Positions 1-8,619 of a stretch of 64,000 nt of DNA are shown here, piece after piece (position 1 is the first letter of the stretch; the number at the start of each line of letters is the position of its first letter). The stretch comes from Pseudomonadota bacterium (GTDB lineage: Bacteria > Pseudomonadota > Gammaproteobacteria > Burkholderiales > Burkholderiaceae_E): the NCBI GenBank assembly GCA_023389055.1, contig JAEWFA010000046.1, positions 1-64,000 of the forward strand, given 5' to 3'. A program made the position numbers and the translations under genes. The notes beneath the pieces were generated by a model. It was not told where the DNA came from. It saw only the letters and a program-made list of their open reading frames with translations, and did not search any database.

Positions 1-200
1 ACTTCGAGCTGTCCGATCGGCTGCAGGCGCCTGGCGATCGCTTCGGGGGCCATCGCATCTGCACCCGCGCCCGTACGCTTCGTCGTCTGCACGAAGGTGG
101 CGATCAGCGTGATGACGACGATGGGAACGAGGAACGAGAGAATGACGACGACAATCAGCTGACGAGGAGTATTGACGAAGGACTGATGATCGTCGCTCAT
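1..200 (-). CDS. Cytochrome c5-family protein, N-terminal part (runs off the window)
   Basis: The start codon is at 198-200 on the minus strand and the reading frame is open to the left edge, giving 66 visible residues. The N-terminus is a short polar stretch (MSDDHQSFVNTP) followed by one transmembrane helix at about residues 14-37 and then a polar linker. This N-terminal layout is typical of membrane-anchored cytochrome c5 proteins of Betaproteobacteria, in which one or two CxxCH heme domains follow. No heme motif lies in the visible part, so the call rests on the anchor and on the cytochrome gene 59 bp upstream on the same strand. It would act at the periplasmic face of the inner membrane in electron transfer. 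Confidence 0.55.
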   Translation of the reverse strand, partial: MSDDHQSFVNTPRQLIVVVILSFLVPIVVITLIATFVQTTKRTGAGADAMAPEAIARRLQPIGQLE

Positions 201-259
201 GCCTGGCGCCCCGTGGGGAGGAATCGGAGCGAGGGATTATAGCTGCGAGGTCGTCAGCT

Positions 260-712
260 TCAGTCGGCCGTTTGCGCGCCGGCGCGCATCGCAGCGATCC
301 GTTTCTCCTCTTCTTCGCGGATCTCCTCGAGCATCTCGTCGTCGGGATCTTCCCAGTCGCCGCCTGCGTGGCGCGCGATGTACGCGACCGCCCGGGCGAA
401 TTCGGCCAACGAAAGACTCAGGTCGCCGCCTCGCGCCGGCATCGCGCGTACGCCGACCCAGGCGTGTGCCGTGAGCACTTCCTGGCCCTCGTCGATGAGC
501 GGCTTCCAGGCTTGGAGATCGCCCCACTTCGGCGCATTCGCGACACCGGCGGCGTGGCAGGCGCTGCAGGTCTGCTCGTAGACGTGTCGACCCGAGCGGC
601 CTGTCTCGTTGCGCGTTTCCGAAGCCTCGGCCGCGATGGCGCAGACCGCCAGCGCGAGCCCGAGCAGAGGCGCGATCGCAGGGAAGACCTCGTTGATGGC
701 AGTGCGTGTCAT
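260..712 (-). CDS. Periplasmic c-type cytochrome (cytochrome c5 family)
   Basis: A 150-residue protein with a hydrophobic signal-peptide-like N-terminus to about residue 30. It has one heme-binding CSACH motif (C49, C52, H53) followed by APKWGDLQAWKPL, a typical cytochrome c5 sequence. M91 in VRAMPARGG is the likely second axial heme ligand. The C-terminus is strongly acidic and charged (DDEMLEEIREEEEKR) and looks like an extra tail outside the heme fold. It is upstream of the membrane-anchored cytochrome gene that leaves the window, so the two probably form one operon. The redox partner cannot be told from the sequence. Confidence 0.85.
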   Translation of the reverse strand: MTRTAINEVFPAIAPLLGLALAVCAIAAEASETRNETGRSGRHVYEQTCSACHAAGVANAPKWGDLQAWKPLIDEGQEVLTAHAWVGVRAMPARGGDLSLSLAEFARAVAYIARHAGGDWEDPDDEMLEEIREEEEKRIAAMRAGAQTAD

Positions 713-845
713 CGGCGGTTCTGGCGGCGTGCCCGGATGGTATCCGATCGCCGGTCTTCGTCGAGCGTCCCGCGCGGGTCGCGCCTTTCAGGGGCAAGGC
801 GTCCGGTTTGCTCATCGCCGGGTTTCGTTGCAACGGGGGCCGGCG

Positions 846-929
846 ATGAAGGCGCTGCTGTGGATCATCGTGATCATCTTCCTGATCGGATTGCTCGTCG
901 TCATAGGTACCGGGAAGCTGATCTTCTGA
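846..929 (+). CDS. Small single-helix membrane protein, 27 residues
   Basis: A short open frame beginning MKALLWIIVIIFLIGLL. Nearly the whole chain is one hydrophobic helix (about residues 4-21), followed by GTGKLIF at the C-terminus. The G-rich stretch (GGGGGCC) upstream is a weak ribosome site. From memory, similar one-helix peptides with a K-L-I-F ending occur in other Burkholderiales, but I cannot check this. It lies between a divergent cytochrome gene and the SHOCT protein gene. A longer open frame runs through it from 609, but that upstream part is low-complexity and overlaps the cytochrome gene on the other strand. Function unknown. Confidence 0.45.
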   Translation: MKALLWIIVIIFLIGLLVVIGTGKLIF

Positions 930-1053
930 GCACCGGAGCGTCGCTCGGCTTCATTTCCGCGCCGGTGCCGATGACCGCCTCGTAATCGCCGCGACAACTC
1001 CGCGTACCGCCGCTGACGTATGCTCGGCGTGTCTCGGCTGCGGAGGGTCCGCG

Positions 1054-1311
1054 ATGATGTACGACGGCTTCGGCGGTTGGTACTGGGGAATGGGCCTCGT
1101 GCACGGGCTGCTGTGGCTCGTGCTCCTCGTGGTCGGCATCGTCCTGCTCGTGCGGCTCGTGTCGCGGGAGTCGCGTGCCACTCGCGACGGGCGCCCGAGC
1201 GGCGGGCGCGACGTTTCCGACACGGCGCTCGACATCCTGCGGCAACGCTACGCGCGCGGCGAGATCGAAAAGGCCGAGTTCGACGCGAAGAAGAAGGACT
1301 TGTCGGAGTGA
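1054..1311 (+). CDS. SHOCT domain membrane protein
   Basis: An 85-residue protein. Residues 1-14 are rich in Gly, Trp and Tyr (MMYDGFGGWYWGMG). One transmembrane helix follows at about 18-36, then a charged linker. The C-terminus (ALDILRQRYARGEIEKAEF) is a clear SHOCT motif, a short oligomerisation or interaction helix found at protein ends. A good ribosome site (GGAGG) precedes the start by about 10 bases. A second ATG directly follows the first, so the start could be 1057. Small SHOCT proteins of this kind often sit near stress or metal genes. No specific role is known. Confidence 0.8.
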   Translation: MMYDGFGGWYWGMGLVHGLLWLVLLVVGIVLLVRLVSRESRATRDGRPSGGRDVSDTALDILRQRYARGEIEKAEFDAKKKDLSE

Positions 1312-1379
1312 AGAGGGCGATTCCTTGCGTCGCCCGCATGCGCTCACGGCAAGCTCGCGCCGGCATTCGCTGACCGCAG

Positions 1380-2321
1380 ATGGGCGCAGCCGTTCTCACC
1401 GTCACGCCGAACCCGTCGATCGACGTGGCGGCGAGCACGGAAACGGTCACGCCGGAACACAAGCTGCGCTGCGCCGGGCTGCATCGCGACGCCGGCGGCG
1501 GCGGGATCAACGTCGCGCGCGTGCTCGGGCGACTCGGCACCGACTGCATTGCCCTGTTTCCGGCGGGCGGCTCGATCGGCACGCTGCTGCAGCAGCGCCT
1601 GGACGAGGAATCGGTGCCGGCGATCGCGCTTCGCATCGACGGCGAAACGCGCGAATCGTTCACCGTGCTCGAACGGACGAGCGGCCGCGAGTATCGCTTC
1701 GTGCTGCCCGGCCCGAGGCTCGCGCCACAGGAGTGGCAGGCGTGCCTCGATCGCGTCGAGTCGCTGCTCGACGCGTTCCCGTGGGTCGTGGCGAGCGGCA
1801 GCCTTCCGGAAGGCGTCCCGCACGACTTCTACGCGCGGCTCGCGCGCCTCGTTCGCCAAAGGGGAGGCCGCATCGCGGTCGACGCGTCGGGCGCAGCGCT
1901 CGCGGCCGCGCTCGACGAGGGCGTCGACCTGGTCAAGCCGAACCTGCGCGAGTTGCGCGAGTTCACCGGCGAAGCGCTCGACGACGAGGACGACTGGACT
2001 CGTGCCGCCGAAGAACTGGTGCGCGCCGGCAAGGCGGGGATCGTCGCGCTGTCGCTCGGGCATCGGGGCGCGCTGCTCGTGGCGGCCGGCGAGCGGATCC
2101 GCGCGCCGGCGCTGGACGTGCAGATCGCCAGCACCGTCGGGGCGGGTGACAGTTTCCTCGCCGCCGCCGTCTGGCGGCTGGGCTCGGGTGCGGCGCTCGA
2201 GGACGTGCTCCAGCACGGCGTTGCGGCGGGCACCGCGGCGTTGCTGGCGCCGGGGACGATGCTGGCGAGGCAGGCGGACATCGCTCGCCTCGCGCCAAGC
2301 GTGCAGACGAGGCGATGCTGA
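1380..2321 (+). CDS. pfkB: PfkB-type 6-phosphofructokinase / hexose-phosphate kinase
   Basis: A 313-residue ribokinase-superfamily kinase of normal length. The N-terminus TVTPNPSIDV, the substrate loop DAGGGGINVARVLGRLG, the VKPNLRELREF segment and the C-terminal TVGAGDSFLAA signature (catalytic Asp in GAGDS) match E. coli PfkB closely. That includes the PEGKLRC-like PEHKLRC stretch and the IFPAGG-like LFPAGG stretch. It should use ATP to phosphorylate fructose-6-phosphate, or possibly fructose-1-phosphate or tagatose-6-phosphate, in the cytosol. I see no phosphotransferase genes beside it, which favours the Pfk-2 role over FruK. No strong Shine-Dalgarno sequence precedes the start. It sits between a SHOCT gene and an OsmC-like gene, a setting seen in stress-inducible clusters. 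Confidence 0.88.
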   Translation: MGAAVLTVTPNPSIDVAASTETVTPEHKLRCAGLHRDAGGGGINVARVLGRLGTDCIALFPAGGSIGTLLQQRLDEESVPAIALRIDGETRESFTVLERTSGREYRFVLPGPRLAPQEWQACLDRVESLLDAFPWVVASGSLPEGVPHDFYARLARLVRQRGGRIAVDASGAALAAALDEGVDLVKPNLRELREFTGEALDDEDDWTRAAEELVRAGKAGIVALSLGHRGALLVAAGERIRAPALDVQIASTVGAGDSFLAAAVWRLGSGAALEDVLQHGVAAGTAALLAPGTMLARQADIARLAPSVQTRRC

Positions 2322-2491
2322 ACAGGACTCTGGAATAGAGCAAAACCGAATATGCTCAATCGATCCTCTTTCTTGCATCGGCAGGCAGCGAATCGTCCCT
2401 AGACTCGTTGGCCATCGGGGTGTCCGACAGCGCGATTCGTTTCGTGAAGCGCAGACGACCGCCGATTTACCCGTCAACGAAGGAAGACCGG

Positions 2492-2986
2492 ATGGCTGCT
2501 TACGCAAAGCTCTTTTCTGAAACGCGCTCCGCACTCGCCAGCGAGGATGCGCAGCCCACAGCCCAGTTCTCGGTGACCAGCGAAGGAAAGGGCGGCCTGC
2601 ATCGCGCCGTGAGCATCCGGAGTTTTTCGGTCGAAGTCGATGAGCCGCCCGCGCTAGGCGGCAACGACAAGGCGCCCAATCCCGTCGAGTACGCGCTGGC
2701 CGCGCTGGCGACCTGCCAGGAGATCACGTACCGGCTGCACGCCGACGCGCTCGGCGTCCCGCTGGACGATGTTTCGGTCAAGCTCGAAGGCGAGCTCGAT
2801 CTTCGAGGCTTCTTCGGCGCTGTCAGTGGCGTGCGTCCGGGATTTCAGAAGATCACCGGCTCGGTGCGCTTCGACAGTAGTGCGTCGAAGGAAGAGTTGG
2901 CGCGCCTGAAGCAGGTGGTCGACGCGCATTGCCCGGTCCTCGATCTGTTCCGCAACGCCACTCCCGTCGAGCTCGTGATCGTCTGA
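2492..2986 (+). CDS. OsmC/Ohr-family peroxide-handling protein
   Basis: A 164-residue OsmC-like protein. The central segment NPVEYALAALATCQEITYRLHA contains the first conserved cysteine, and the second is in VVDAHCPVLDLFRNATPV. These two cysteines form the thiol-peroxidase site in the family and would reduce organic hydroperoxides in the cytosol. The frame is open upstream to 2408, but the ATG at 2492 has a good ribosome site (AAGGAAGA) at the right distance and begins the conserved N-terminus. It belongs to the general OsmC-like group; I cannot separate Ohr from YhfA-type from the sequence alone. The 170-bp gap after pfkB suggests its own promoter. Confidence 0.87.
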   Translation: MAAYAKLFSETRSALASEDAQPTAQFSVTSEGKGGLHRAVSIRSFSVEVDEPPALGGNDKAPNPVEYALAALATCQEITYRLHADALGVPLDDVSVKLEGELDLRGFFGAVSGVRPGFQKITGSVRFDSSASKEELARLKQVVDAHCPVLDLFRNATPVELVIV

Positions 2987-3161
2987 TCGTTTCTCCGCCG
3001 CGTGGAAAGGGGCTATCGAGCCGGTGCTGCCCTGCGCTCATTGCGCTCGATGCGGTATGTTGGGCGGCCCGGCGCGGTGCATCGCGAACGCGTTCGGAGA
3101 GAAGCTGCTTGTGCGGACCGAGGTAGGTCAGCGCCGCGCACAACCGATCAGGAGTATCCGA

Positions 3162-3650
3162 ATGGACGATTCGAGAAGGAATCTTCGACGCGCGATCGTG
3201 TCGATGCCGGCTCTCGCGGTGGGCCTCTTCGTCACCGGCCTGCCACACCGGGCCGTCGCGCAGGCATCGATGCCGTCCGTCGAGGTCTGGAAGAGCCCTA
3301 CCTGCGGCTGCTGCAAGGGCTGGATCAGGCATATGGAGGACAACGGCTTCCGGATAAAGGCCAACGACACCGGCAATGCGGGTGCGAGATCGCGAGTGGG
3401 CATCCCGCAGAGACTGGGTTCCTGCCATACCGCGCTCGTCGGCGGATACGCGATCGAAGGGCACGTTCCTGCCGACGACATTCGTCGTCTTCTGCGAGAA
3501 AAGCCGAGTGCCGTCGGACTGGCCGTGCCCGGCATGCCGATCGGCTCGCCGGGCATGGACGGTCCGGAGTACGGTGGGCGAAAGGACGCCTACGAAGTCC
3601 TGCTGGTGGATCGAAACGGAAGGACCTCGGTGTATCGAAGTCACTTGTGA
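3162..3650 (+). CDS. DUF411 copper-associated periplasmic protein
   Basis: A 162-residue protein of the DUF411 family. The core motif is VEVWKSPTCGCCKGW, with Cys48, Cys50 and Cys51 as a probable soft-metal site, followed by the family's KANDT, HVPADDI and GLAVPGMPIGSPGM segments. The N-terminus has an arginine-rich, Tat-like stretch (SRRNLRRAIVS), a hydrophobic core and an Ala-Gln-Ala cleavage region near residue 35, so it is exported. The start is chosen by the CAGGAG ribosome site about 8 bases upstream; the frame is open earlier but that part is not conserved-looking. DUF411 genes are common in copper and silver resistance loci, matching the P1B ATPase downstream. Its 3' end overlaps the convergent PepSY gene by 10 bases. 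Confidence 0.85.
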   Translation: MDDSRRNLRRAIVSMPALAVGLFVTGLPHRAVAQASMPSVEVWKSPTCGCCKGWIRHMEDNGFRIKANDTGNAGARSRVGIPQRLGSCHTALVGGYAIEGHVPADDIRRLLREKPSAVGLAVPGMPIGSPGMDGPEYGGRKDAYEVLLVDRNGRTSVYRSHL

Positions 3651-4177
3651 TCGCGCAGCTTCCTGCTCTCGACCACTTCGCCGCTTCGGGGCGCGACGGC
3701 CAGCTTCACCGGCTGCCCCTGCGCATCGGCAGCCTTCACCTCGTAGCCGTTGGGTTCGCGATCGATCTCCTGGATGTTCCGATAGCCGAGGGCTTCCAGC
3801 TTGACCTGAACCTGATGCAGCGTCAGCCACGACGCCTGGTCGTTCGCGTTCGCGACGCCATCCCACGTCCTGCGTCTGATTTCGCTATGGACGATCGCGC
3901 CGCTGGCCGGATCGACATCGATGTCCACTCGACGACCTTGCGGGTCGGTGGCCTTGATCAAGAGTGTTTCGTGCTTGCGCGAGATCTTCGTGATATCGCG
4001 GTAGCCCATCGCGTCGAGCTTGAGTTGTACTTCGTGCAGGGTCAGCACGGGAGCATCGCCGGTGGCGCCGCTCGCGTTCGTGGTGTGGTCGGTCTGCGCA
4101 AAGGCAGGCACGAGCACGGTCCCGGCCGCGATGCCGCTGCTCAGCGCGAGGGTGGTAACGAGAATCTGCAGGCGCAC
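3641..4177 (-). CDS. Periplasmic protein with two PepSY repeats
   Basis: A 178-residue protein with a signal peptide (residues 1 to about 28, ending PAFAQ). It has two similar repeats, one beginning LTLHEVQLKLDAMGYRDITK and one beginning LTLHQVQVKLEALGYRNIQE. Each is followed by a beta-rich half (KATDPQGRRVDIDVDPASG and KAADAQGQPVKLAVAPRSG). This is the PepSY fold, often found in secreted proteins of metal or redox loci. It is divergent from the copper ATPase gene, so both may share the 4178-4465 regulatory region. The role is not established; metal binding or periplasmic inhibition is possible. I see no cysteines or His clusters in the mature part. Confidence 0.8.
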   Translation of the reverse strand: MRLQILVTTLALSSGIAAGTVLVPAFAQTDHTTNASGATGDAPVLTLHEVQLKLDAMGYRDITKISRKHETLLIKATDPQGRRVDIDVDPASGAIVHSEIRRRTWDGVANANDQASWLTLHQVQVKLEALGYRNIQEIDREPNGYEVKAADAQGQPVKLAVAPRSGEVVESRKLRDHK

Positions 4178-4465
4178 GATGGTTTACCTCGATGGTGAAT
4201 CGCGGTCTTCGGACCGCAGGGCCATCGTGCAGCGAGCTGCCTGAATCGACGCTGAATCGGGCGCCGTCGTGTCATCCGGACTACCGACCGTGCCGAGAGG
4301 CGCTCTGCCACGCCCATCGCTCGCAGTGATGCAGCGCTGCCGGATTCCGCGGGTCTTCGGGGTCGAATAGACGAGCCACGGATGATGGCGTTTCGCGGTG
4401 CCGACACGCCGCGCGGCCAACGGCGAGCGCTAGCATCGGGTTTGCAGGCGAAAAGGAGTGACTCC
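4178..4465. promoter_or_regulatory. Divergent intergenic region between the PepSY and copper ATPase genes
   Basis: This 288-bp gap must hold the promoters of the leftward PepSY gene and the rightward ATPase gene. I found no convincing CueR-type dyad and no copy of the ATTAC-N6-GTAAT palindrome seen at 9369. A weak -10-like TAGCAT lies at 4431-4436, and a strong ribosome site (AAAAGGAGTG, 4451-4460) precedes the ATPase start. Confidence 0.35.
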
Positions 4466-6725
4466 ATGGCCGGTGCTCGAAGACCGCAGGAGCCGGACGG
4501 CCACGCGCACGGCGACGCAGCGCATTCACACCAGGTCGAACGCAAACACGCAAACGGTTCGACGGTGCGAGCTGAGCGCGCGGCAAACGCCGGCGCGGGC
4601 GACGCTCTCACCCCGCCGATGGCGGGCGAGACCGTCTACACCTGTCCGATGCATCCGGAGATCCGCCGCAACGCGCCCGGCAACTGTCCGATCTGCGGAA
4701 TGGCGCTCGAGCCGCTCCTTCCCGGGCTCGACGACGAAGAGAACCCGGAGTTGCGCGATTTCACGCGGCGATTCTGGTGGACGCTGCCGCTGACCGCGAT
4801 CGTCACGACGCTGGCGATGTTCGGGCATCGATTCGAGTTGATGGCGCCGGCGACGCAGTCGTGGGTCGAACTCGTTCTGTCGGTTCCGATCGTGCTGTGG
4901 GCGGGATGGCCGTTCTTCGTTCGCTGCGTGCAGTCGATCCGCAATGCGAGCCCGAACATGTGGACGCTGATCGGCCTGGGCGTCGGCTCGGCATTCGTCT
5001 ACAGCGTTGCCGCGACGGTCGCGCCGCAATGGTTTCCCGATTCGTTCCTCGCGCACGGGCGGGTCGGGGTCTACTTCGAGGCGGCTGCGGTGATCGTCTC
5101 GCTCACGTTGCTCGGGCAGATCCTCGAACTGAGGGCGCGCGGACACACCTCCGCGGCGCTGAAGTCGCTGCTCGGGCTCGCGCCGAAAACGGCCCGTCGC
5201 CTGGACGACGACGGCACGGAAGGCGACATCCTGCTCACCCACGTGCACGTCGGCGACCGGTTGCGCGTGCGCCCCGGCGAAAAGGTGCCGGTGGACGGCG
5301 TCGTTCTCGAGGGCGAGAGCTCGATCGACGAGTCGATGCTCACCGGCGAGCCGATGCCGGTGGCCAAGCGAGCCGGCGACAAGGTCGTCGGCGCGACGAT
5401 CAATACCAGCGGGGCGCTGGTCATGCAGGCCGAACGGGTGGGCGCCGAGACGATGCTCGCGCAGATCGTCGCGATGGTCGCGCAGGCGCAGCGTTCTCGC
5501 GCGCCGATGCAGCGAATGGCCGACGTCGTTGCCGGCTGGTTCGTGCTGGCGGTCATCGCGATCGCGGTACTGACGTTTTTCGTCTGGGGTTTCCTGGGGC
5601 CGCAGCCGAGTTGGGTGTACGCCACGCTCAATGCGCTGGCCGTGCTCATCATCGCGTGTCCCTGCGCGCTCGGACTCGCGACGCCGATGTCGATCATGGT
5701 GGCGACCGGCAAGGCCGCGACGCAGGGGATCCTGTTTCGCGATGCCGCGGCGATCGAGTCGTTCCGCACGATCGACACGATCGTCGTCGACAAGACCGGC
5801 ACGCTCACCGAAGGCCGGCCCGCGTTCGATCGCACCGTCGCCGCCGCCGGCTGGGACGAGGCGGAAGTGCTGCGGATCGCGGCGAGCCTCGACCAGGGAT
5901 CCGAACATCCGCTGGCAAATGCGATCGTCGAGCAGGCCAGACGCCGCGGTCTTGCGCTCGTCGCCGCCGAGCGCTTCGAGTCGGCGAGCGGCATCGGCGT
6001 GCGCGGAACGGTCGAAGGCCGCGGCATCGCGCTGGGCAATACCGCACTGATGGACGACGAGAAGGTGCAGTACGCCGGCTTGACGGGCGAAGCCGAGCGC
6101 CTGCGCGCGCAGGGTTCGAGCGTCGTCTACGTCGCGGTGGACGGGCAGGCCGCGGGGCTGCTCGCCGTCTCCGATCCGGTCAAGCAGACGACACCCGAGG
6201 CCGTACGCGACCTGCGCCAGGCGGGGTTGCGCATCGTGATGGCGACCGGCGACGGCTGGACGACCGCACGCGCGGTCGGCGAGAAACTCGGCATCGACGA
6301 GGTGATCGGCGAGGTGAAGCCGGCCGACAAGGTCGCGCTCGTCGAGCGGCTGCAGGCCGAAGGGCGCCGCGTGGCAATGGCGGGCGACGGGATCAACGAC
6401 GCGCCGGCACTGGCGAGAGCCGACATCGGCATCGCGATGGGTACCGGCACCGACGTCGCGATGAACGCCGGCCACGTCACGCTGGTCAAGGGCGACCTTC
6501 GCGCGATCGCGCGCGCGGCGCATCTCCACGCAGACGGTGCACAACATGCGCGAGAACCTGGGCTTCGCGCTGGTCTACAACGCGCTCGGGGTTCCGATCG
6601 CCGCAGGCGTCCTTTACCCGGTGTCCGGCTGGTTGCTCTCGCCGTTGATCGCGGCGCTCGCGATGAGTCTCAGCTCGGTTTCGGTGGTATCGAACGCGTT
6701 GCGCCTGCGAAGCGCGCGCAGCTGA
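4466..6725 (+). pseudogene. copA: Cu(I)/Ag(I)-type P1B ATPase, frameshifted near the 3' end
   Basis: The frame codes for a heavy-metal P-type ATPase. It has an N-terminal His-rich tail, a YHYH-type metal-binding domain (YTCPMHPEIRRNAPGNCPICG), the CPC metal motif (C398-P-C400), the phosphorylation site DKTGT (D442), HP (GSEHPL) and the hinge GDGINDAP. The frame shifts by +1 at about 6519-6525 (CATCTCCACGCAG). Downstream, the family's last segments (NMRENLGFALVYNALGVP, then AALAMSLSSVSVVSNALRLR) lie in the next frame, ending at 6725. Comparison with the usual RxLSxxT pattern suggests two bases were lost from CTCTCC. Unshifted translation runs on to 6889 and loses TM7-TM8 with the essential Met/Ser copper site. 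Start chosen by AAAAGGAG. It could be a real mutation or a read error. Confidence 0.9.
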
Positions 6726-6749
6726 TCGCGACGACGGACGGAAGAACGC

Positions 6750-7214
6750 ATGAAGCGTCGGGCATGGGTCCTGTCTGCGATGCTCGCGATCGCGGCGAGC
6801 ATCGCGCTGGGCTGGCAACAGATCGCGGACAGAGCGAGCGGGAACTGGATCCAAACGAGCGATCCCGGCGTCCTCGCGCAGGGTCGTGAAGTCTACGGCC
6901 GCCACTGTGCGAGCTGCCACGGCACGAAGCTCGACGGCCAACCGGACTGGATGAAGCGCCTGCCCTCCGGACGCATGCCGGCGCCGCCGCACGATGCGAC
7001 CGGTCACACGTGGCACCACCCGTCTGCGGTGCTGTTCGGCATCGTGAAGGAAGGTGTCGTGAAGTACGCGCCGCCGGGCTACGAGAGCGACATGCCGGCG
7101 TATGCCGGCACGCTGTCGGACGACGAGATCCGCGCGGTTCTCGCCTGGATCCGCTCGACGTGGCCGGATGACGTGAAGCGCCGCCATGCCGAGCTCGACG
7201 CACGCAATCGCTGA
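6750..7214 (+). CDS. Membrane-anchored or periplasmic cytochrome c
   Basis: A 154-residue protein with an N-terminal hydrophobic segment (residues 5-22) that is either a signal peptide or an anchor. It has one class I heme motif, RHCASCHG (C53, C56, H57), and a later YESDMPAYAGTLSDDEIRAV stretch whose Met is the likely axial ligand. Such cytochromes are common just downstream of copper ATPases and multicopper genes in Betaproteobacteria. It starts 24 bp after the restored stop of the ATPase gene, so it is probably in the same operon. If the ATPase is read without the frameshift, that frame would overlap this gene by 140 bp, another sign that the shift is not the native state. It ends 10 bp from the convergent kinase gene. 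Confidence 0.83.
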   Translation: MKRRAWVLSAMLAIAASIALGWQQIADRASGNWIQTSDPGVLAQGREVYGRHCASCHGTKLDGQPDWMKRLPSGRMPAPPHDATGHTWHHPSAVLFGIVKEGVVKYAPPGYESDMPAYAGTLSDDEIRAVLAWIRSTWPDDVKRRHAELDARNR

Positions 7215-7224
7215 AGCGCGCGGA

Positions 7225-8619
7225 TCAGCAGGCGGGTACGGTGATCACGAGTCGGAAGATGCCTGCGTCGCTCGATGCGCAGATCGATCCGCCATGCGCC
7301 TCGACGATCGACTTCGCGATCGCCAGGCCCAGGCCCGCTCCCTCGCCCTTGCTGCGGCGCGAGGCGTCGACCCGGTAGAAGCGGTCGAACAGCCGCGGCA
7401 GGTGCTCGGCGGCGACCGGCGCGCCGGGGTTTTCGACGCTCAACTCGGTCCGGCCCGACCGGTCTGCGCCGATCGACACGCGGATCTCCCCGCCGCGCGG
7501 CGTGTGCCGGATCGCGTTCGACAGCAGGTTGCTGATCGCGCGACGCAGCATGTGGCGGTCTGCGCGCGCACGCCCGGCGCCGACGAGCACGAGCCGCACG
7601 CCTCCGTCCTCGGCCAGCGCCTCGTAGAACGCGAAGAGGCCTTCCACTTCGTCGGCGAGTTCGATCAAATCGGCGCGCTTCGAGATCAGGCCGTTGTCGG
7701 CCTTGGCAAGGAAGAGCATGTCCGACGTCATCTGCGACAGCCGCTCGTACTCCTCGAGATTCGAGTACAGGATCTCGCGGTATTCCTCCGCCGTGCGGGC
7801 GCGCGCGAGCGCGACCTGCGTCTGCGTCATCAGGTTGCTGATCGGCGTGCGCAACTCGTGTGCGAGGTCCGACGAGAAGTCCGACAGGCGCCGGAACGAA
7901 TCCTCGAGCCGCGAGAGCATGTCGTTGAAGGCCGCCGCAAGTGGAGCGAGTTCCTGCGGCATCGATTTCGGCGGCAGGCGCTCGCCGAGTCGATCGGCCG
8001 AGACGCGATGCATCAGCTCGAGCGCCTTGCGGGCCGGCGAGAGGCCGCGACGGGCCGAGAACCAGCCAAGCAGCGCGGACAGCGCGATGCCGACCGCGAC
8101 ACCGAGCGAGAGGCTGCTGCGAAACTCGGCCATGAACGCTCGATGGAAGTCGATGTCGAGCGCGACGACGACCGATGCCGGCTGCGCGCCGGGAATGGCG
8201 GTGTTCGCCGTCGTGGAGACGAAGCGAAACGGTCGGCCGTCGTGTTCCCGCACGACGAGTTCGGTTGTCTCCGGTGCATCGGTCGAAGGCGTGGCCCATT
8301 GCGGACCGGACGCAAAATCGAAGCCCTCGGAGGTGTACAGCCGGCTGCCGTCGGGCGCGACGACCGCGACGAACAAGTCGTGATGTCCGACGAGGGCTTC
8401 GGTCAGCGACTGGCGTGCCGCGGCGAGTTCGCCTTCGGTGCGCGCCTTTGCGAGCACGTTGCGAACGAGCTCCATCTTGCCGTCGAGCACCATCCGGTCC
8501 TGCTCTTCCAGATGAGCGTCGACGAGCCGACCGACGAAATAACCGCCGACGAGCAGGACCGCGGTCGACGCGATCGAGAAGTACAACGTGAGGAGGAACG
8601 TGATCGAGCGCGTTCGCAT
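7225..8619 (-). CDS. cusS: Heavy-metal sensor histidine kinase (CusS/CopS type)
   Basis: A 464-residue membrane kinase of normal family length. It has TM1 at about 8-30, a periplasmic sensor domain of about 135 residues, TM2 at about 168-187, then HAMP. The phosphoacceptor helix is SDFSSDLAHELRTPISNLMT (H254). This is the heavy-metal-kinase H-box, with the extended TQTQVAL that follows. The N-box is SNLLSNAIRHTP and the G-box GEGAGLGLAIAKSIV. Its ATG overlaps the response regulator stop by one base (TGATG on the minus strand), so the pair is translationally coupled. It should sense periplasmic Cu(I), Ag(I) or another divalent metal and phosphorylate the partner regulator. The sensor domain is too variable to assign the metal. 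Confidence 0.9.
   Translation of the reverse strand: MRTRSITFLLTLYFSIASTAVLLVGGYFVGRLVDAHLEEQDRMVLDGKMELVRNVLAKARTEGELAAARQSLTEALVGHHDLFVAVVAPDGSRLYTSEGFDFASGPQWATPSTDAPETTELVVREHDGRPFRFVSTTANTAIPGAQPASVVVALDIDFHRAFMAEFRSSLSLGVAVGIALSALLGWFSARRGLSPARKALELMHRVSADRLGERLPPKSMPQELAPLAAAFNDMLSRLEDSFRRLSDFSSDLAHELRTPISNLMTQTQVALARARTAEEYREILYSNLEEYERLSQMTSDMLFLAKADNGLISKRADLIELADEVEGLFAFYEALAEDGGVRLVLVGAGRARADRHMLRRAISNLLSNAIRHTPRGGEIRVSIGADRSGRTELSVENPGAPVAAEHLPRLFDRFYRVDASRRSKGEGAGLGLAIAKSIVEAHGGSICASSDAGIFRLVITVPAC

Noticed and set aside
930..968. Terminator from GCACCGG/CCGGTGC arms
   Set aside because: The loop is 25 bases and no T-run follows.
4178..4210. Second CusR-like box (TTTACCTCGATGGTGAAT)
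   Set aside because: The arms do not pair as in ATTAC-N6-GTAAT; the second half site is wrong.
6510..6540. Programmed +1 frameshift in the ATPase gene
   Set aside because: The site lacks a slippery codon with good re-pairing, and family alignment shows a missing residue, which favours a 2-base deletion or read error.
4526..6547. Long minus-strand frame opposite the P1B ATPase
   Set aside because: No recognisable domain; a GC-rich shadow of the ATPase gene.
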